Shown here: in pieces, positions 43,134-51,969 of the stretch
How positions within the stretch are numbered: position 1 is the stretch's first letter
Layout: every line of letters begins with the position of its first letter
NCBI RefSeq assembly: GCF_022385335.1
Contig: NZ_CP092431.1
Location: 6,696,001 to 6,760,000 of the forward strand
From: Streptomyces deccanensis
GTDB lineage: Bacteria > Actinomycetota > Actinomycetes > Streptomycetales > Streptomycetaceae
Direction: 5' to 3'
Length of the DNA: 64,000 bases
The notes under the pieces: model-generated
What the model saw: the letters and a program-made list of their open reading frames with translations, nothing else
What the model was told of the DNA's origin: nothing
Databases searched by the model: none
Made by a program: the position numbers and the translations under genes

Positions 43134-44117
43134 CTATGCCAGCCGCACCCGTGGATCGATCAGCGCGTACACCGCGTCGACCACGATGTTCGCGAGGACG
43201 ATCGCCGTGGCCGCGACGAGGACGACGCCGAGGAGCAGGGGCAGGTCGTTGTCGCGGACGGCCTTGATGGAGAGGGCGCCGATGCCGTGCAGACCGAAGG
43301 TCTCCTCGGTGATGATGGCGCCGCCCAGGAGGTAGCCGATGTCGAGGCCCAGAATGGTGACGACGGGGCCCATGGCGCCGCGCCAGGCGTGGCGGAAGAA
43401 GACCGTGGGCCGGGACATGCCCTTGGCGCGGGCCGTGCGGACGTAGTCCTCGGCGAGGCTCTCCACGAGCTGGGACCGGGTCATCCGGGTGTAGTTGGCG
43501 GTGAAGATGATCGCGAGGACCAGCCAGGGCAGGAGCAGGCCCTTGAACCAGGCGAACGGGTCCTGGGTGACGCCCACGGCGTCCGAGGGGCGGGGGAGCA
43601 GTCCCCACTGGTCGGAGAGGTAGTACATCGCCACCACGCCCACGATGTAGATCTGGAGCGACGAGCCGACCAGGGACGCCGACGAGGCGATCTTGTCCAG
43701 TGCCTTGCCCTGCTTGACCGCCGCGATCATGCCGGTGCCGACGCCGAACACCACGAAGACGACCGTGCTGCCGAGGGCGAGGGAGAGTGTGGTCGGGAAG
43801 CGGTCGGTGATCAGGCCGAGGACCGGTTCGTGGTTGGTGAAGGAGTAGCCGAGGCAGGGGGCGGGGCAGTGGCCGAGCCCGGCGTAGTCCCGGCCCGCGA
43901 AGACCCCGACCAGCCAGTGCCAGTACTGCACGGGCAGCGGATCGGCGATGCCGAGGTTGTGCCGGACCAGCGCGAGCGTCTGCGGGGTGCAGAGCTTGCC
44001 GCAGGCGGCGCGGGCGGGGTCGCGCGGGGCGACGTAGAAGAGGAGGAACGTGATGGCGCTGATGATCAGCAGGATCAGCAGCGCGCTCAGGGTCCTGCGT
44101 GCGAGGAAGCGGAGCAT
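43134..44117 (-). CDS. Peptide ABC transporter permease (DppB type), BldKC paralog
   Basis: 327 aa from the ATG at 44117 (MLRFLARRTLSALLILLIIS). Like BldKC it has the cysteine-bearing periplasmic insertion (ACGKLCTPQTLALVRHNLGI and GHCPAPCLGYSF), the EAA-type loop AEDYVRTARAKGMSRPTVFF and the tail YALIDPRVRLA. It is the last gene of a three-gene minus-strand operon (permease, lipoprotein, this permease). No ATP-binding gene follows; the next 230 nt on this strand are non-coding or decayed. It probably relies on ATPases encoded elsewhere, for example BldKD/E or the 50950/51926 pair. Confidence 0.9.
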   Translation of the reverse strand: MLRFLARRTLSALLILLIISAITFLLFYVAPRDPARAACGKLCTPQTLALVRHNLGIADPLPVQYWHWLVGVFAGRDYAGLGHCPAPCLGYSFTNHEPVLGLITDRFPTTLSLALGSTVVFVVFGVGTGMIAAVKQGKALDKIASSASLVGSSLQIYIVGVVAMYYLSDQWGLLPRPSDAVGVTQDPFAWFKGLLLPWLVLAIIFTANYTRMTRSQLVESLAEDYVRTARAKGMSRPTVFFRHAWRGAMGPVVTILGLDIGYLLGGAIITEETFGLHGIGALSIKAVRDNDLPLLLGVVLVAATAIVLANIVVDAVYALIDPRVRLA

Positions 44118-44140
44118 GGCTGCGCGGGTCCCGGGCCGGC

Positions 44141-45931
44141 TCAGGCCTTGGCGTACAGCTTGTAGACGATGAACGCCGAGAACAGTGGGTCGAACTGGGC
44201 GCCGCCCACCTTGGAGCCGTACAGGTAGTAGCGCCGCTGGTAGGTCTCCGGGATGATCGGCGCCTCCTTGGCCATGATCTCCTTGTCCAGCGCCGCCCAG
44301 GCCGCGTTCTCCTTCGCGGTGTCGCTGATGGCCGCGTCCTTCTTGATCGCCGCGTTGACCCAGCCCACGTTCAGCTGGGAGACGTTGGGGGCGTTGTCGG
44401 CGATCGTGGTGCCGTCGAAGAGCGGCTGGATGAGGGTGTAGGCGGCGGGCCAGTCGGGCGACCAGCCGTACCACATGACGTCGAACTGGTTGTCGATCTG
44501 GCCCACCTGGTCGTAGTAGCTCGTCGACTCGACCGGCTTCACGACCGGGTCGAAGCCCGCCTCCTTCAGGGCGTTGGCGATGACGACCTTGGTCTTCTCG
44601 TAGGCGTCGTTGCCGCCCTGCGGATAGGTGTAGACGATCTTCTGGCCGAGCTTGCCGGCCTCCTTCAGTAGCGCCTTCGCCTTCGCCGTGTCGCCGCGCG
44701 GGTTCTTCAGCTTGCCGTAGACGTCGAACTTCACCCGGCCCGCGATGTCCGGGCTGAGGATGGTCGTCGCGTAGTCACCGGCCGACGGACCGCCGTAGAT
44801 GGAGCGGATCTGCTCCAGCGGCCAGGCGTGGTTGAGGGCCTGGCGGACCCGGACGTCCTTGATGCGGCGGCAGTTGATGGCGTAGTAGTACAGGCCGGTC
44901 AACAGGCCGTCGATCGTGCGGGACTCCAGCGTGCTGTCGCTGATCACCTTCTGGATGCGTTCGGCCGGCACACCGCTGTAGGCCATCACCGCGTACCGGT
45001 CGGTCCCCGAGTCGGCGATCAGCCGGTCGGTGGCCGGCAGCGCCTCGGGGCCGAACTCGAAGACGACGGAGTCCGGGTAGGCGTTGCGGATCGCGTCGGT
45101 CTTCGGGTCCCAGTGGGTGTTGCGCACCAGCGTCAGGGACTTGTCGACCGAGTGCTGCCTGATCCTGTACGGGCCGCAGGAGACCGGGTCCTTGTCGTAC
45201 TTCTCCTTGCTGTCGTGCGCGACCGGCACGGCACCGTAGGAGTGCATCGCCAGCGCCCAGTTGAGGTCGGGGCGCGCCGTCTTCAGGTGGAAGGTGACGG
45301 TCTTCTTCGCTGCGTCCGTGACGACCGAGGAGAGGTGCTTGCCGCCGTACGGGCCCTTGTAGACGGACCGGAAGTCGTGCGAGCCGGTCAGCCAGGTCTG
45401 GACGTACGTGGCGCCCTCGGTGGTGAAGCTCGCGAAGCCCCGCTCGATGCCGTGCCGTACGTCCTCGACGGTCAGCTCGCTGCCGTCCTCCCACTTCAGG
45501 CCGTCCTTGAGGGTGAACGTCCAGGTGGCGCCGCCGTCGGACATGGTCCCGGTGTCCGTGGCGAGGTCGCCGACGAGCTTCATGGAGCCGTCGGAAGCGA
45601 TCTTGTAGCCGGTGAGACAGCGGACGTAGAGGTTCGCGACCGTGGAGTTCCACGCGAAGTAGATCCGCTGCGGGTCCAGGTGGGAGAAGTCGTCCGGGCC
45701 GATGGCGTGGATCGTGCCGCCCTTGCGTGCGCCCGGGATCTCCGGCGCGGGGCCGGTGGAGTCCGTCGCGGTGCCCACCGCGACCTTGGAGTACGTGGCG
45801 GCGGAGCCGGAGGCCGCGCCGCTCCCCGTCGTACCGCCCCCGCCGCCGCTGCTGCACGCGCTGAGGACCAGGGAGCCGCCGGCCGTCGCGACCGAGCCGG
45901 CTATGACGAAGTTCCTGCGGGAGATCGACAT
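44141..45931 (-). CDS. Peptide-binding lipoprotein with Tat-type signal, BldKB paralog
   Basis: 596 aa. The N-terminus MSISRRNFVIAGSVATAGGS has a twin-arginine motif (SRRNFV), followed by the lipobox LSACSSGGGGG, so it may be exported folded by Tat and then lipidated. Family 5 fold: GTIHAIGPDDFSHLDPQRIY, TWTFTLKDGLKWEDG, CGPYRIRQHSVDKSLTLVRN and the C-terminal APIIPETYQRRYYLYGSKVGG. It is closer to BldKB than to the 47361 lipoprotein in motif wording. Middle gene of the ATPase-less operon; gaps are 61 and 23 nt. Confidence 0.92.
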   Translation of the reverse strand: MSISRRNFVIAGSVATAGGSLVLSACSSGGGGGTTGSGAASGSAATYSKVAVGTATDSTGPAPEIPGARKGGTIHAIGPDDFSHLDPQRIYFAWNSTVANLYVRCLTGYKIASDGSMKLVGDLATDTGTMSDGGATWTFTLKDGLKWEDGSELTVEDVRHGIERGFASFTTEGATYVQTWLTGSHDFRSVYKGPYGGKHLSSVVTDAAKKTVTFHLKTARPDLNWALAMHSYGAVPVAHDSKEKYDKDPVSCGPYRIRQHSVDKSLTLVRNTHWDPKTDAIRNAYPDSVVFEFGPEALPATDRLIADSGTDRYAVMAYSGVPAERIQKVISDSTLESRTIDGLLTGLYYYAINCRRIKDVRVRQALNHAWPLEQIRSIYGGPSAGDYATTILSPDIAGRVKFDVYGKLKNPRGDTAKAKALLKEAGKLGQKIVYTYPQGGNDAYEKTKVVIANALKEAGFDPVVKPVESTSYYDQVGQIDNQFDVMWYGWSPDWPAAYTLIQPLFDGTTIADNAPNVSQLNVGWVNAAIKKDAAISDTAKENAAWAALDKEIMAKEAPIIPETYQRRYYLYGSKVGGAQFDPLFSAFIVYKLYAKA

Positions 45932-45992
45932 GGGTGTCCTGCCTGAATCAGAAAGAGGGAGCTTGTCGGGAAGAGGGCCCCGGGGAGGGGGT

Positions 45993-46997
45993 TCATCGCC
46001 CGGCCTTCGGGTCCAGCGCGTCGCGGACCGAGTCGCCGAGGAGGTTGAAGGCGATCACGAAGATCACCATCGAGAGGCCGGGGAAGAGCATGTACGTGAT
46101 GTCGCTCTGGTAGACCTGCGCGCCGCGCTGGATCATCACGCCCCAGTCCGGGGTGGGATCACTGAGTCCGACGCCGAGGAAGGCGAGGGCCGCCTCGGTC
46201 GTGACGTACATCGGCAGCGCGAGGGTCGCCTGGATGAGGACCGGCGTCCACAGGTTGGGCAGCAGCTCCCGGAAGACGATCCGCGCGGGGGAGGCGCCGG
46301 TGACCTTGGCCGCCTCCACGAACTCCCGCTCGCGCAGGGCCAGTACCTCGCCGCGCAGCAGCCGGGCGATGGGGGCCCAGCCGAAGGCGGTCATCACCGA
46401 GATCAGGCTGACCACCGTCAGCCAGGTCGGAGTGTTCGCGTCGGGCGGCACCAGGATCGAGATCAGCACCGGCCACATGGCGATGAAGAACAGCGTGGAG
46501 GGGAAGGCCAGCAGGATGTCGACGATCCGGCCCACGAGGTTGTCGACGCGGCCGCCGAGATAGCCCGCCGTCACCCCGACCACGATGCCGAGCGCCATGA
46601 CCAGCAGCGTCGTCGCCGTGGCGATCAGCAGGGAGTTGCGGATGCCGTAGAGGAGGAGGGTGAGGACGTCGCGGCCGAGCTGCGGTTCGACGCCGAACCA
46701 GAAGTCGCCGCTCACGCCGCCGTTCGGGGCCACGGGGAAGCCGAACTGGTTGAGCAGGCCCGGCTGGTTCTGGCCGTACGTCGTGTACGGGTTCTTGCCG
46801 TAGAGCTTCGCGATCAGGGGGGCGGCGATCGCGGCGGCGAAGAACAGGACGACGACGTACGCCGACATGACCCCGGCGCGGTCGCGGCGGAAGCGCCGCC
46901 AGGCGATACGGCCGGGTGAGCGGGTGCCGCCGGTGCGGGGCGGGGTGGTGGGTGCCGTCTCGAAGGGGGCGGCGGTGAGTGGTGGCGTGGTCCCCAT
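45993..46997 (-). CDS. Peptide ABC transporter permease (DppC type), BldKA paralog
   Basis: 334 aa from the ATG at 46997 (MGTTPPLTAAPFETAPTTPP), AAGGG upstream. The first helix is MSAYVVVLFFAAAIAAPLIA. The periplasmic KNPYTTYGQNQPGLLNQFGF closely mirrors the DPYTLYGQ segment of BldKA. EAA loop VEAAKVTGASPARIVFREL and C-terminus NLLGDSVRDALDPKAGR. First gene of the minus-strand permease-lipoprotein-permease operon, divergent from the complete opp operon that starts at 47361. Confidence 0.92.
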   Translation of the reverse strand: MGTTPPLTAAPFETAPTTPPRTGGTRSPGRIAWRRFRRDRAGVMSAYVVVLFFAAAIAAPLIAKLYGKNPYTTYGQNQPGLLNQFGFPVAPNGGVSGDFWFGVEPQLGRDVLTLLLYGIRNSLLIATATTLLVMALGIVVGVTAGYLGGRVDNLVGRIVDILLAFPSTLFFIAMWPVLISILVPPDANTPTWLTVVSLISVMTAFGWAPIARLLRGEVLALREREFVEAAKVTGASPARIVFRELLPNLWTPVLIQATLALPMYVTTEAALAFLGVGLSDPTPDWGVMIQRGAQVYQSDITYMLFPGLSMVIFVIAFNLLGDSVRDALDPKAGR

Positions 46998-47360
46998 GAC
47001 GTGACCCTTCAACCGTGGTCGGTGTCGGGTCAATGCGGTTGTGGGGGCTTTGACCAAGGGGAGGGGGATTGCCGAACGGGCTCTTACGGGGGCGAACCCT
47101 TCTCTTACCGGCTCTTCGTGATTTTTTCAGACGCGCAGGGAGTGGGCCGGGTGGGTGCGTTGTCGGGTGCGGGTGCGTGGGGCTTCTCGCGCAGTTCCCC
47201 GCGTCCCTGAAAAGCCGGGGCCGCGCCCCGTGCTTTTCAGCCCCGCCCGGCCGCACCCGACAACCCGCCCCATACGGCCCCCCAAATGTGCGGTATAGGC
47301 GAAACGCGTCGATATTGTCCGGTAACAAGAAGATCGCGTACGCAGCACGAGGAGGCACCC
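46998..47360. other. 363-nt divergent intergenic region between two peptide transporter operons
   Basis: Holds half of the dispersed inverted repeat (copy D) and a T-run GATTTTTTCAG near 47120. The Shine-Dalgarno GAGGAGG lies before ATG 47361. No gene recognised. Promoters for both operons must lie here. Confidence 0.6.
47187..47243. repeat. GC-rich inverted repeat, copy D (left half only)
   Basis: Left arm as in copies A-C with one change (CGCGTCCCT), then the GAAAAGCCGGGGCCGCGCCCC segment and CTTTTCAG; the right arm is missing. The flank GGGTGCGGGTGCGTGGGG matches the flanks of the other copies. Confidence 0.75.
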
Positions 47361-49004
47361 ATGCGTGGAGCCACGCACGCCCGATGGATCGCCGGCGCGG
47401 TGGCGGTGGCTCTCGCCGCGACCGCCTGCGGAGGCGGGGACGACGACGGCGACGGCGGCAGCGGCAGCGGTGACGCCGGGGCCGTGCTCAGCTCCTCCTG
47501 GGGCGACCCGCAGAACCCGCTGGAGCCGGCCAACACCAACGAGGTGCAGGGCGGCAAGGTGCTGGACATGATCTTCCGCGGGCTGAAGCGGTACGACGCC
47601 AAGACCGGCGAGGCGAAGGACATGCTCGCCGAAAGCATCGAGACGACCGACTCGCAGAACTTCACCATCACGGTCAAGGACGGCTGGACCTTCCAGAACG
47701 GCGAGAAGGTCACCGCCAAGTCCTTCGTGGACGCCTGGAACTACGGGGCGAGCCTGAAGAACAACCAGCGGAACGCTTACTTCTTCGAGTACATCGAGGG
47801 CTACGACAAGACGCACCCCGCCGAGGGCGAGCAGACCGCCGACACGCTCTCCGGGCTGAAGGTCACCGGCGAGAACACCTTCACCGTCAAGCTCACCCAG
47901 AAGTTCTCGACCTTCCCCGACACCCTCGGCTACAACGCCTTCGCCCCGCTGCCGCAGTCCTTCTTCACCGACCACGACGCCTGGCTGGCCAAGCCCGTCG
48001 GCAACGGCCCGTACGCCGTCGAGTCCTACACCAAGGGCTCCCAGCTGTCCGTGCGGAAGTGGGACGACTACCCCGGCGAGGACAAGGCGCAGAACGGCGG
48101 GGTGGACCTGAAGGTCTACACCGACAACAACACCGCCTACACCGACCTGATGGCCGGCAACCTCGACCTCGTCGACGACGTCCCCGCCGCCCAGCTGAAG
48201 AACGTCCAGGCCGACCTCGGCGACCGGTACATCAACACCCCCGCTGGCATCATCCAGACCCTCGCCTTCCCGTTCTACGACGAGCAGTGGAACAAGGACG
48301 GCATGGAGAAGGTCCGTGAGGGGCTCTCCCGGGCGATCGACCGCGACCAGATCACCGACACCATCTTCCAGAAGACCCGCACCCCCGCCACCGACTGGAC
48401 CTCCCCCGTCCTCGGCGAGGAGGGCGGCTTCAAGGAGGGCCTGTGCGGTGACGCCTGCGAGTACGACGCGGACGCGGCCAAGAAGCTCATCCAGGAGGGC
48501 GGCGGCCTCCCCGGCGGCCAGGTCAAGATCACGTACAACGCGGACACCGGCTCCCACAAGCAGTGGGTCGACGCCGTCTGCAACTCCATCAACAACGCCC
48601 TCGACAACGACAAGGCGTGCGTCGGCAACCCCGTCGGCACCTTCGCCGACTTCCGTAACCAGATCACCGACCGGAAGATGAGCGGCCCGTTCCGCGCCGG
48701 CTGGCAGATGGACTACCCGCTCATCCAGAACTTCCTGCAGCCGCTGTACTACACCAACGCCTCCTCCAACGACGGCAAGTGGTCCAACGCCGAGTTCGAC
48801 AAGCTCGTCGACCAGGCCAACGCCGAGTCCGACACCGCCAAGGCCGTGGAGACGTTCCAGCAGGCCGAGGAGGTCGTCCGGGACAACATGGCCGCGATCC
48901 CGCTCTGGTACCAGAACGGCAGCGCCGGCTACTCGGAGCGGCTCTCCGACGTCGCCCTGAACCCGTTCAGCGTGCCGGTGTACGACCAGATCAAGGTCGG
49001 CTGA
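47361..49004 (+). CDS. Oligopeptide-binding lipoprotein (second opp operon)
   Basis: 547 aa from the ATG at 47361 with GAGGAGG upstream. Lipobox AATACGGG after the VAVALAATAC signal peptide, then a Gly/Asp linker. Family 5 segments: GKVLDMIFRGLKRYDAKTGE, NFTITVKDGWTFQNGEKVTA, GNGPYAVESYTKGSQLSVRK, LSRAIDRDQITDTIFQ and the C-terminal MAAIPLWYQNGSAGYSERLS. The pattern of the ligand pocket resembles OppA-type proteins for oligopeptides. First gene of an SBP-permease-permease-ATPase-ATPase operon; only 6 nt separate it from the next gene. Confidence 0.93.
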   Translation: MRGATHARWIAGAVAVALAATACGGGDDDGDGGSGSGDAGAVLSSSWGDPQNPLEPANTNEVQGGKVLDMIFRGLKRYDAKTGEAKDMLAESIETTDSQNFTITVKDGWTFQNGEKVTAKSFVDAWNYGASLKNNQRNAYFFEYIEGYDKTHPAEGEQTADTLSGLKVTGENTFTVKLTQKFSTFPDTLGYNAFAPLPQSFFTDHDAWLAKPVGNGPYAVESYTKGSQLSVRKWDDYPGEDKAQNGGVDLKVYTDNNTAYTDLMAGNLDLVDDVPAAQLKNVQADLGDRYINTPAGIIQTLAFPFYDEQWNKDGMEKVREGLSRAIDRDQITDTIFQKTRTPATDWTSPVLGEEGGFKEGLCGDACEYDADAAKKLIQEGGGLPGGQVKITYNADTGSHKQWVDAVCNSINNALDNDKACVGNPVGTFADFRNQITDRKMSGPFRAGWQMDYPLIQNFLQPLYYTNASSNDGKWSNAEFDKLVDQANAESDTAKAVETFQQAEEVVRDNMAAIPLWYQNGSAGYSERLSDVALNPFSVPVYDQIKVG

Positions 49005-49010
49005 CCCCCC

Positions 49011-49934
49011 ATGGGACGGTACGTCGCCCGGCGCCTGCTCCAGATGATCCCGGTCTTCGTGGGCGCCACTCTCCTGATCTTCCTGATGGTGAACGTGATG
49101 GGCGACCCCATCGCGGGCCTCTGCGGCGACCGGGAGTGCGATCCGGCGACGGCCGCCCAGCTCAGACGGGAGTTCGGCCTCGACAAGCCGGTGGGGCAGC
49201 AGTACCTGACCTACATGGGGAACGTCTTCACCGGCGACTTCGGCACCGCGTTCAACGGGCAGGAGGTCACCGAGCTGATGGCCTCCGCCTTCCCCGTCAC
49301 CATCCGGCTGACGATCGTCGCGATCCTGTTCGAGATCGTCATCGGCATCACGCTGGGGGTCGTCACCGGTCTGCGGCGCGGGCGGCCCGTCGACACCGGG
49401 GCGCTGGTGGTCACCCTGGTCGTCATCTCCGTCCCCACCTTCGTCACCGGGCTGCTGCTGCAACTGCTGCTGGGCGTGGAGTGGGGCTGGATCCGGCCGT
49501 CCGTCTCCTCCGAGGCACCCTTCGACGAGCTGATCGTCCCCGGGCTCGTCCTCGCCTCCGTCTCCCTCGCGTACGTCACCCGCCTGACCCGGACGTCCAT
49601 CGCCGAGAACACCCGCGCCGACTACGTCCGCACCGCCGTCGCCAAAGGGCTGCCCCGGCACCGGGTGATCCGCAAGCACCTGCTGCGGAACTCCCTGATC
49701 CCCGTGGTCACCTTCATCGGCACCGACATCGGCGCGCTGATGGGCGGCGCCATCGTCACCGAGCGGATCTTCAACATCCACGGCGTCGGATACCAGCTCT
49801 ACCAGGGCATCCTCCGCCAGAACACCCAGACCGTCGTCGGCTTCGTGACCGTCCTCGTACTGGTGTTCCTCGTCGCCAACCTGCTCGTCGACCTCCTCTA
49901 CGCCGTACTCGACCCGAGGATCCGCTATGCCTGA
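49011..49934 (+). CDS. Oligopeptide ABC transporter permease (OppB type)
   Basis: 307 aa (MGRYVARRLLQMIPVFVGAT), the classic OppB N-terminus. FLMVNVMGDPIAGLCGDREC and REFGLDKPVGQQYLTYMGNV form the periplasmic part. About six helices follow, with the EAA loop ADYVRTAVAKGLPRHRVIRK and the end LLYAVLDPRIRYA. It pairs with the next permease, whose start overlaps this stop by 8 nt (ATGCCTGA). Confidence 0.94.
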   Translation: MGRYVARRLLQMIPVFVGATLLIFLMVNVMGDPIAGLCGDRECDPATAAQLRREFGLDKPVGQQYLTYMGNVFTGDFGTAFNGQEVTELMASAFPVTIRLTIVAILFEIVIGITLGVVTGLRRGRPVDTGALVVTLVVISVPTFVTGLLLQLLLGVEWGWIRPSVSSEAPFDELIVPGLVLASVSLAYVTRLTRTSIAENTRADYVRTAVAKGLPRHRVIRKHLLRNSLIPVVTFIGTDIGALMGGAIVTERIFNIHGVGYQLYQGILRQNTQTVVGFVTVLVLVFLVANLLVDLLYAVLDPRIRYA

Positions 49935-50940
49935 GCCACCCCCCGAGGAGCCGCACGTCTCGGGCGGCCAGCGCGCCGCCGAGGACGGTGCGATCGCCGC
50001 GACGGGACTGGACGGCACGATGGACCTGGCCACCACCGAGGGGGAGACCTTGGAGAAGGGGCTCGGCAACGCCGACGCGGGCGGCCCGGCCGACAAGGCC
50101 CGCAGCCTCTGGTCCGACGCCTGGCGCGACCTGCGGCGCAACCCCGTCTTCATCATCTCGGCCCTGGTGATCCTCTTCCTGGTCGTCATCTCCCTGTGGC
50201 CGTCGCTGATCGCCTCCGGCAACCCCCTCAAGTGCGACCTCGCCAAGGCCCAGGAGGGCGCGCAGCCCGGCCACCCGTTCGGGTACGACGGGCAGGGCTG
50301 CGACGTCTACACCCGTACCGTCTACGGGGCGCGGGTCTCCATCGCCGTCGGCGTCTGCGCCACGCTCGGCGTCGCGATCCTGGGGTCGGTGCTGGGCGGG
50401 CTCGCCGGGTTCTTCGGCGGGTTCCCGGACTCGATCCTGTCCCGGATCACCGACGTCTTCTTCGCGATCCCGGTGGTGCTCGGCGGTCTGGTGCTGCTCT
50501 CGGTGGTCACCAACAACTCCATCTGGCCCGTGATCGGTTTCATGGTGCTGCTGGGCTGGCCGCAGATCTCCCGCATCGCCCGGGGCTCGGTCATCACCGC
50601 CAAACAGAACGACTACGTCCAGGCCGCCCGCGCCCTCGGCGCCTCCAACTCCCGCATGCTGCTGCGCCACATCGCGCCCAACGCCGTCGCGCCGGTCATC
50701 GTCGTGGCCACCATCGCCCTCGGCACCTACATCGCCCTGGAGGCGACCCTGTCCTACCTCGGCGTCGGCCTGAAACCGCCCAGCGTCTCCTGGGGCATCG
50801 ACATCTCCGCCGCCTCCCCGTACATCCGCAACGCCCCCCACGCCCTGCTGTGGCCCTCCGGAGCCCTGGCGATCACCGTCCTGGCCTTCATCATGCTGGG
50901 CGACGCGGTCCGCGACGCCCTCGACCCGAAGCTGAGGTGA
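49927..50940 (+). CDS. Oligopeptide ABC transporter permease (OppC type)
   Basis: 337 aa. The long cytoplasmic N-terminus (about 75 residues) contains ATTEGETLEKGLGNADAGG. TM1 is FIISALVILFLVVISLWPSL. Core BPD_transp_1 domain with TRTVYGARVSIAVGVCATLG and the EAA loop QAARALGASNSRMLLRHIAP. The C-terminus is IMLGDAVRDALDPKLR. It overlaps the upstream permease by 8 nt, and the OppD gene starts 9 nt after its stop. Confidence 0.94.
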   Translation: MPEPPPEEPHVSGGQRAAEDGAIAATGLDGTMDLATTEGETLEKGLGNADAGGPADKARSLWSDAWRDLRRNPVFIISALVILFLVVISLWPSLIASGNPLKCDLAKAQEGAQPGHPFGYDGQGCDVYTRTVYGARVSIAVGVCATLGVAILGSVLGGLAGFFGGFPDSILSRITDVFFAIPVVLGGLVLLSVVTNNSIWPVIGFMVLLGWPQISRIARGSVITAKQNDYVQAARALGASNSRMLLRHIAPNAVAPVIVVATIALGTYIALEATLSYLGVGLKPPSVSWGIDISAASPYIRNAPHALLWPSGALAITVLAFIMLGDAVRDALDPKLR

Positions 50941-50949
50941 GGCGTCGTC

Positions 50950-51969
50950 ATGTTGCTCGAAGTGCGTGATCTGCACGTGGAGTTCCGCACCCGGGACGGG
51001 GTCGCCAAGGCCGTCAACGGGGTCGACTACGGGGTGGACGAGGGGCAGACGCTGGCCGTGCTGGGCGAGTCCGGCTCCGGGAAGTCGGTCACCGCGCAGG
51101 CGATCATGGGCATCCTCGACATGCCGCCCGGCAGGATCACCGGCGGCGAGATCCTCTTCAAGGGCCAGGACCTGCTGAAGCTCAAGGAGGAGCAGAGACG
51201 GAAGATCCGCGGGGCCGAGATGGCGATGATCTTCCAGGACGCGCTGTCGTCCCTCAACCCGGTCCTGTCCGTCGGCGACCAGCTCGGCGAGATGTTCGTC
51301 GTGCACCGGGGCATGTCGAAGAAGGACGCCCGCGCCAGGGCCGTCGAGCTGATGGACCGGGTCCGCATCCCCGCCGCCAAGGAGCGCGTACGGGACTACC
51401 CGCACCAGTTCTCCGGCGGTATGCGCCAGCGCATCATGATCGCCATGGCGCTGGCCCTAGAACCCGCGCTGATCATCGCCGACGAACCGACGACCGCGCT
51501 GGACGTCACCGTGCAGGCCCAGGTCATGGACCTCCTCGCCGAGCTCCAGCGGGAACTGCGCATGGGCCTCGTCCTGATCACGCACGACCTCGGCGTCGTC
51601 GCGGACGTCGCCGACCGCATCGCCGTGATGTACGCGGGCCGGATCGTCGAGTCCGCGCCCGTCCACGACATCTACAAGGCCCCGGCCCACCCGTACACCC
51701 GCGGCCTGCTCGACTCGATTCCGCGCCTGGACCAGAAGGGCCAGGAGCTGTACGCGATCAAGGGTCTGCCGCCCAACCTGATGAACATCCCGCCCGGCTG
51801 CGCCTTCAACCCCCGTTGCCCGATGGCCCGTGACGTGTGCCGGACCGACGTACCCCCGCTGTACGACGTGGAGCCGGCGGACGGGATCCGGCTGAGCGCC
51901 TGCCACTTCTGGAGGGAGTGCCTCGATGACCGCGACATCCACGACAGCCACGACCGCCGTACCGGCTGA
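50950..51969 (+). CDS. Oligopeptide ABC transporter ATP-binding protein (OppD type)
   Basis: 339 aa ([20 protein letters not shown]). Walker [18 protein letters not shown]-loop [15 protein letters not shown], signature [15 protein letters not shown], Walker [18 protein letters not shown]-loop [13 protein letters not shown]. OppD C-terminal Cys region [17 protein letters not shown] ... SACHFW. Its 3' end overlaps the OppF gene by 44 nt, so translation of the two subunits of the ATPase heterodimer is coupled. Confidence 0.95.
   Translation: MLLEVRDLHVEFRTRDGVAKAVNGVDYGVDEGQTLAVLGESGSGKSVTAQAIMGILDMPPGRITGGEILFKGQDLLKLKEEQRRKIRGAEMAMIFQDALSSLNPVLSVGDQLGEMFVVHRGMSKKDARARAVELMDRVRIPAAKERVRDYPHQFSGGMRQRIMIAMALALEPALIIADEPTTALDVTVQAQVMDLLAELQRELRMGLVLITHDLGVVADVADRIAVMYAGRIVESAPVHDIYKAPAHPYTRGLLDSIPRLDQKGQELYAIKGLPPNLMNIPPGCAFNPRCPMARDVCRTDVPPLYDVEPADGIRLSACHFWRECLDDRDIHDSHDRRTG

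Noticed and set aside
47127..50246. A 1039-codon minus-strand frame across the opp operon
   Set aside because: Antisense of the lipoprotein and permease genes, with the same GC-driven artefact and no recognisable motifs.
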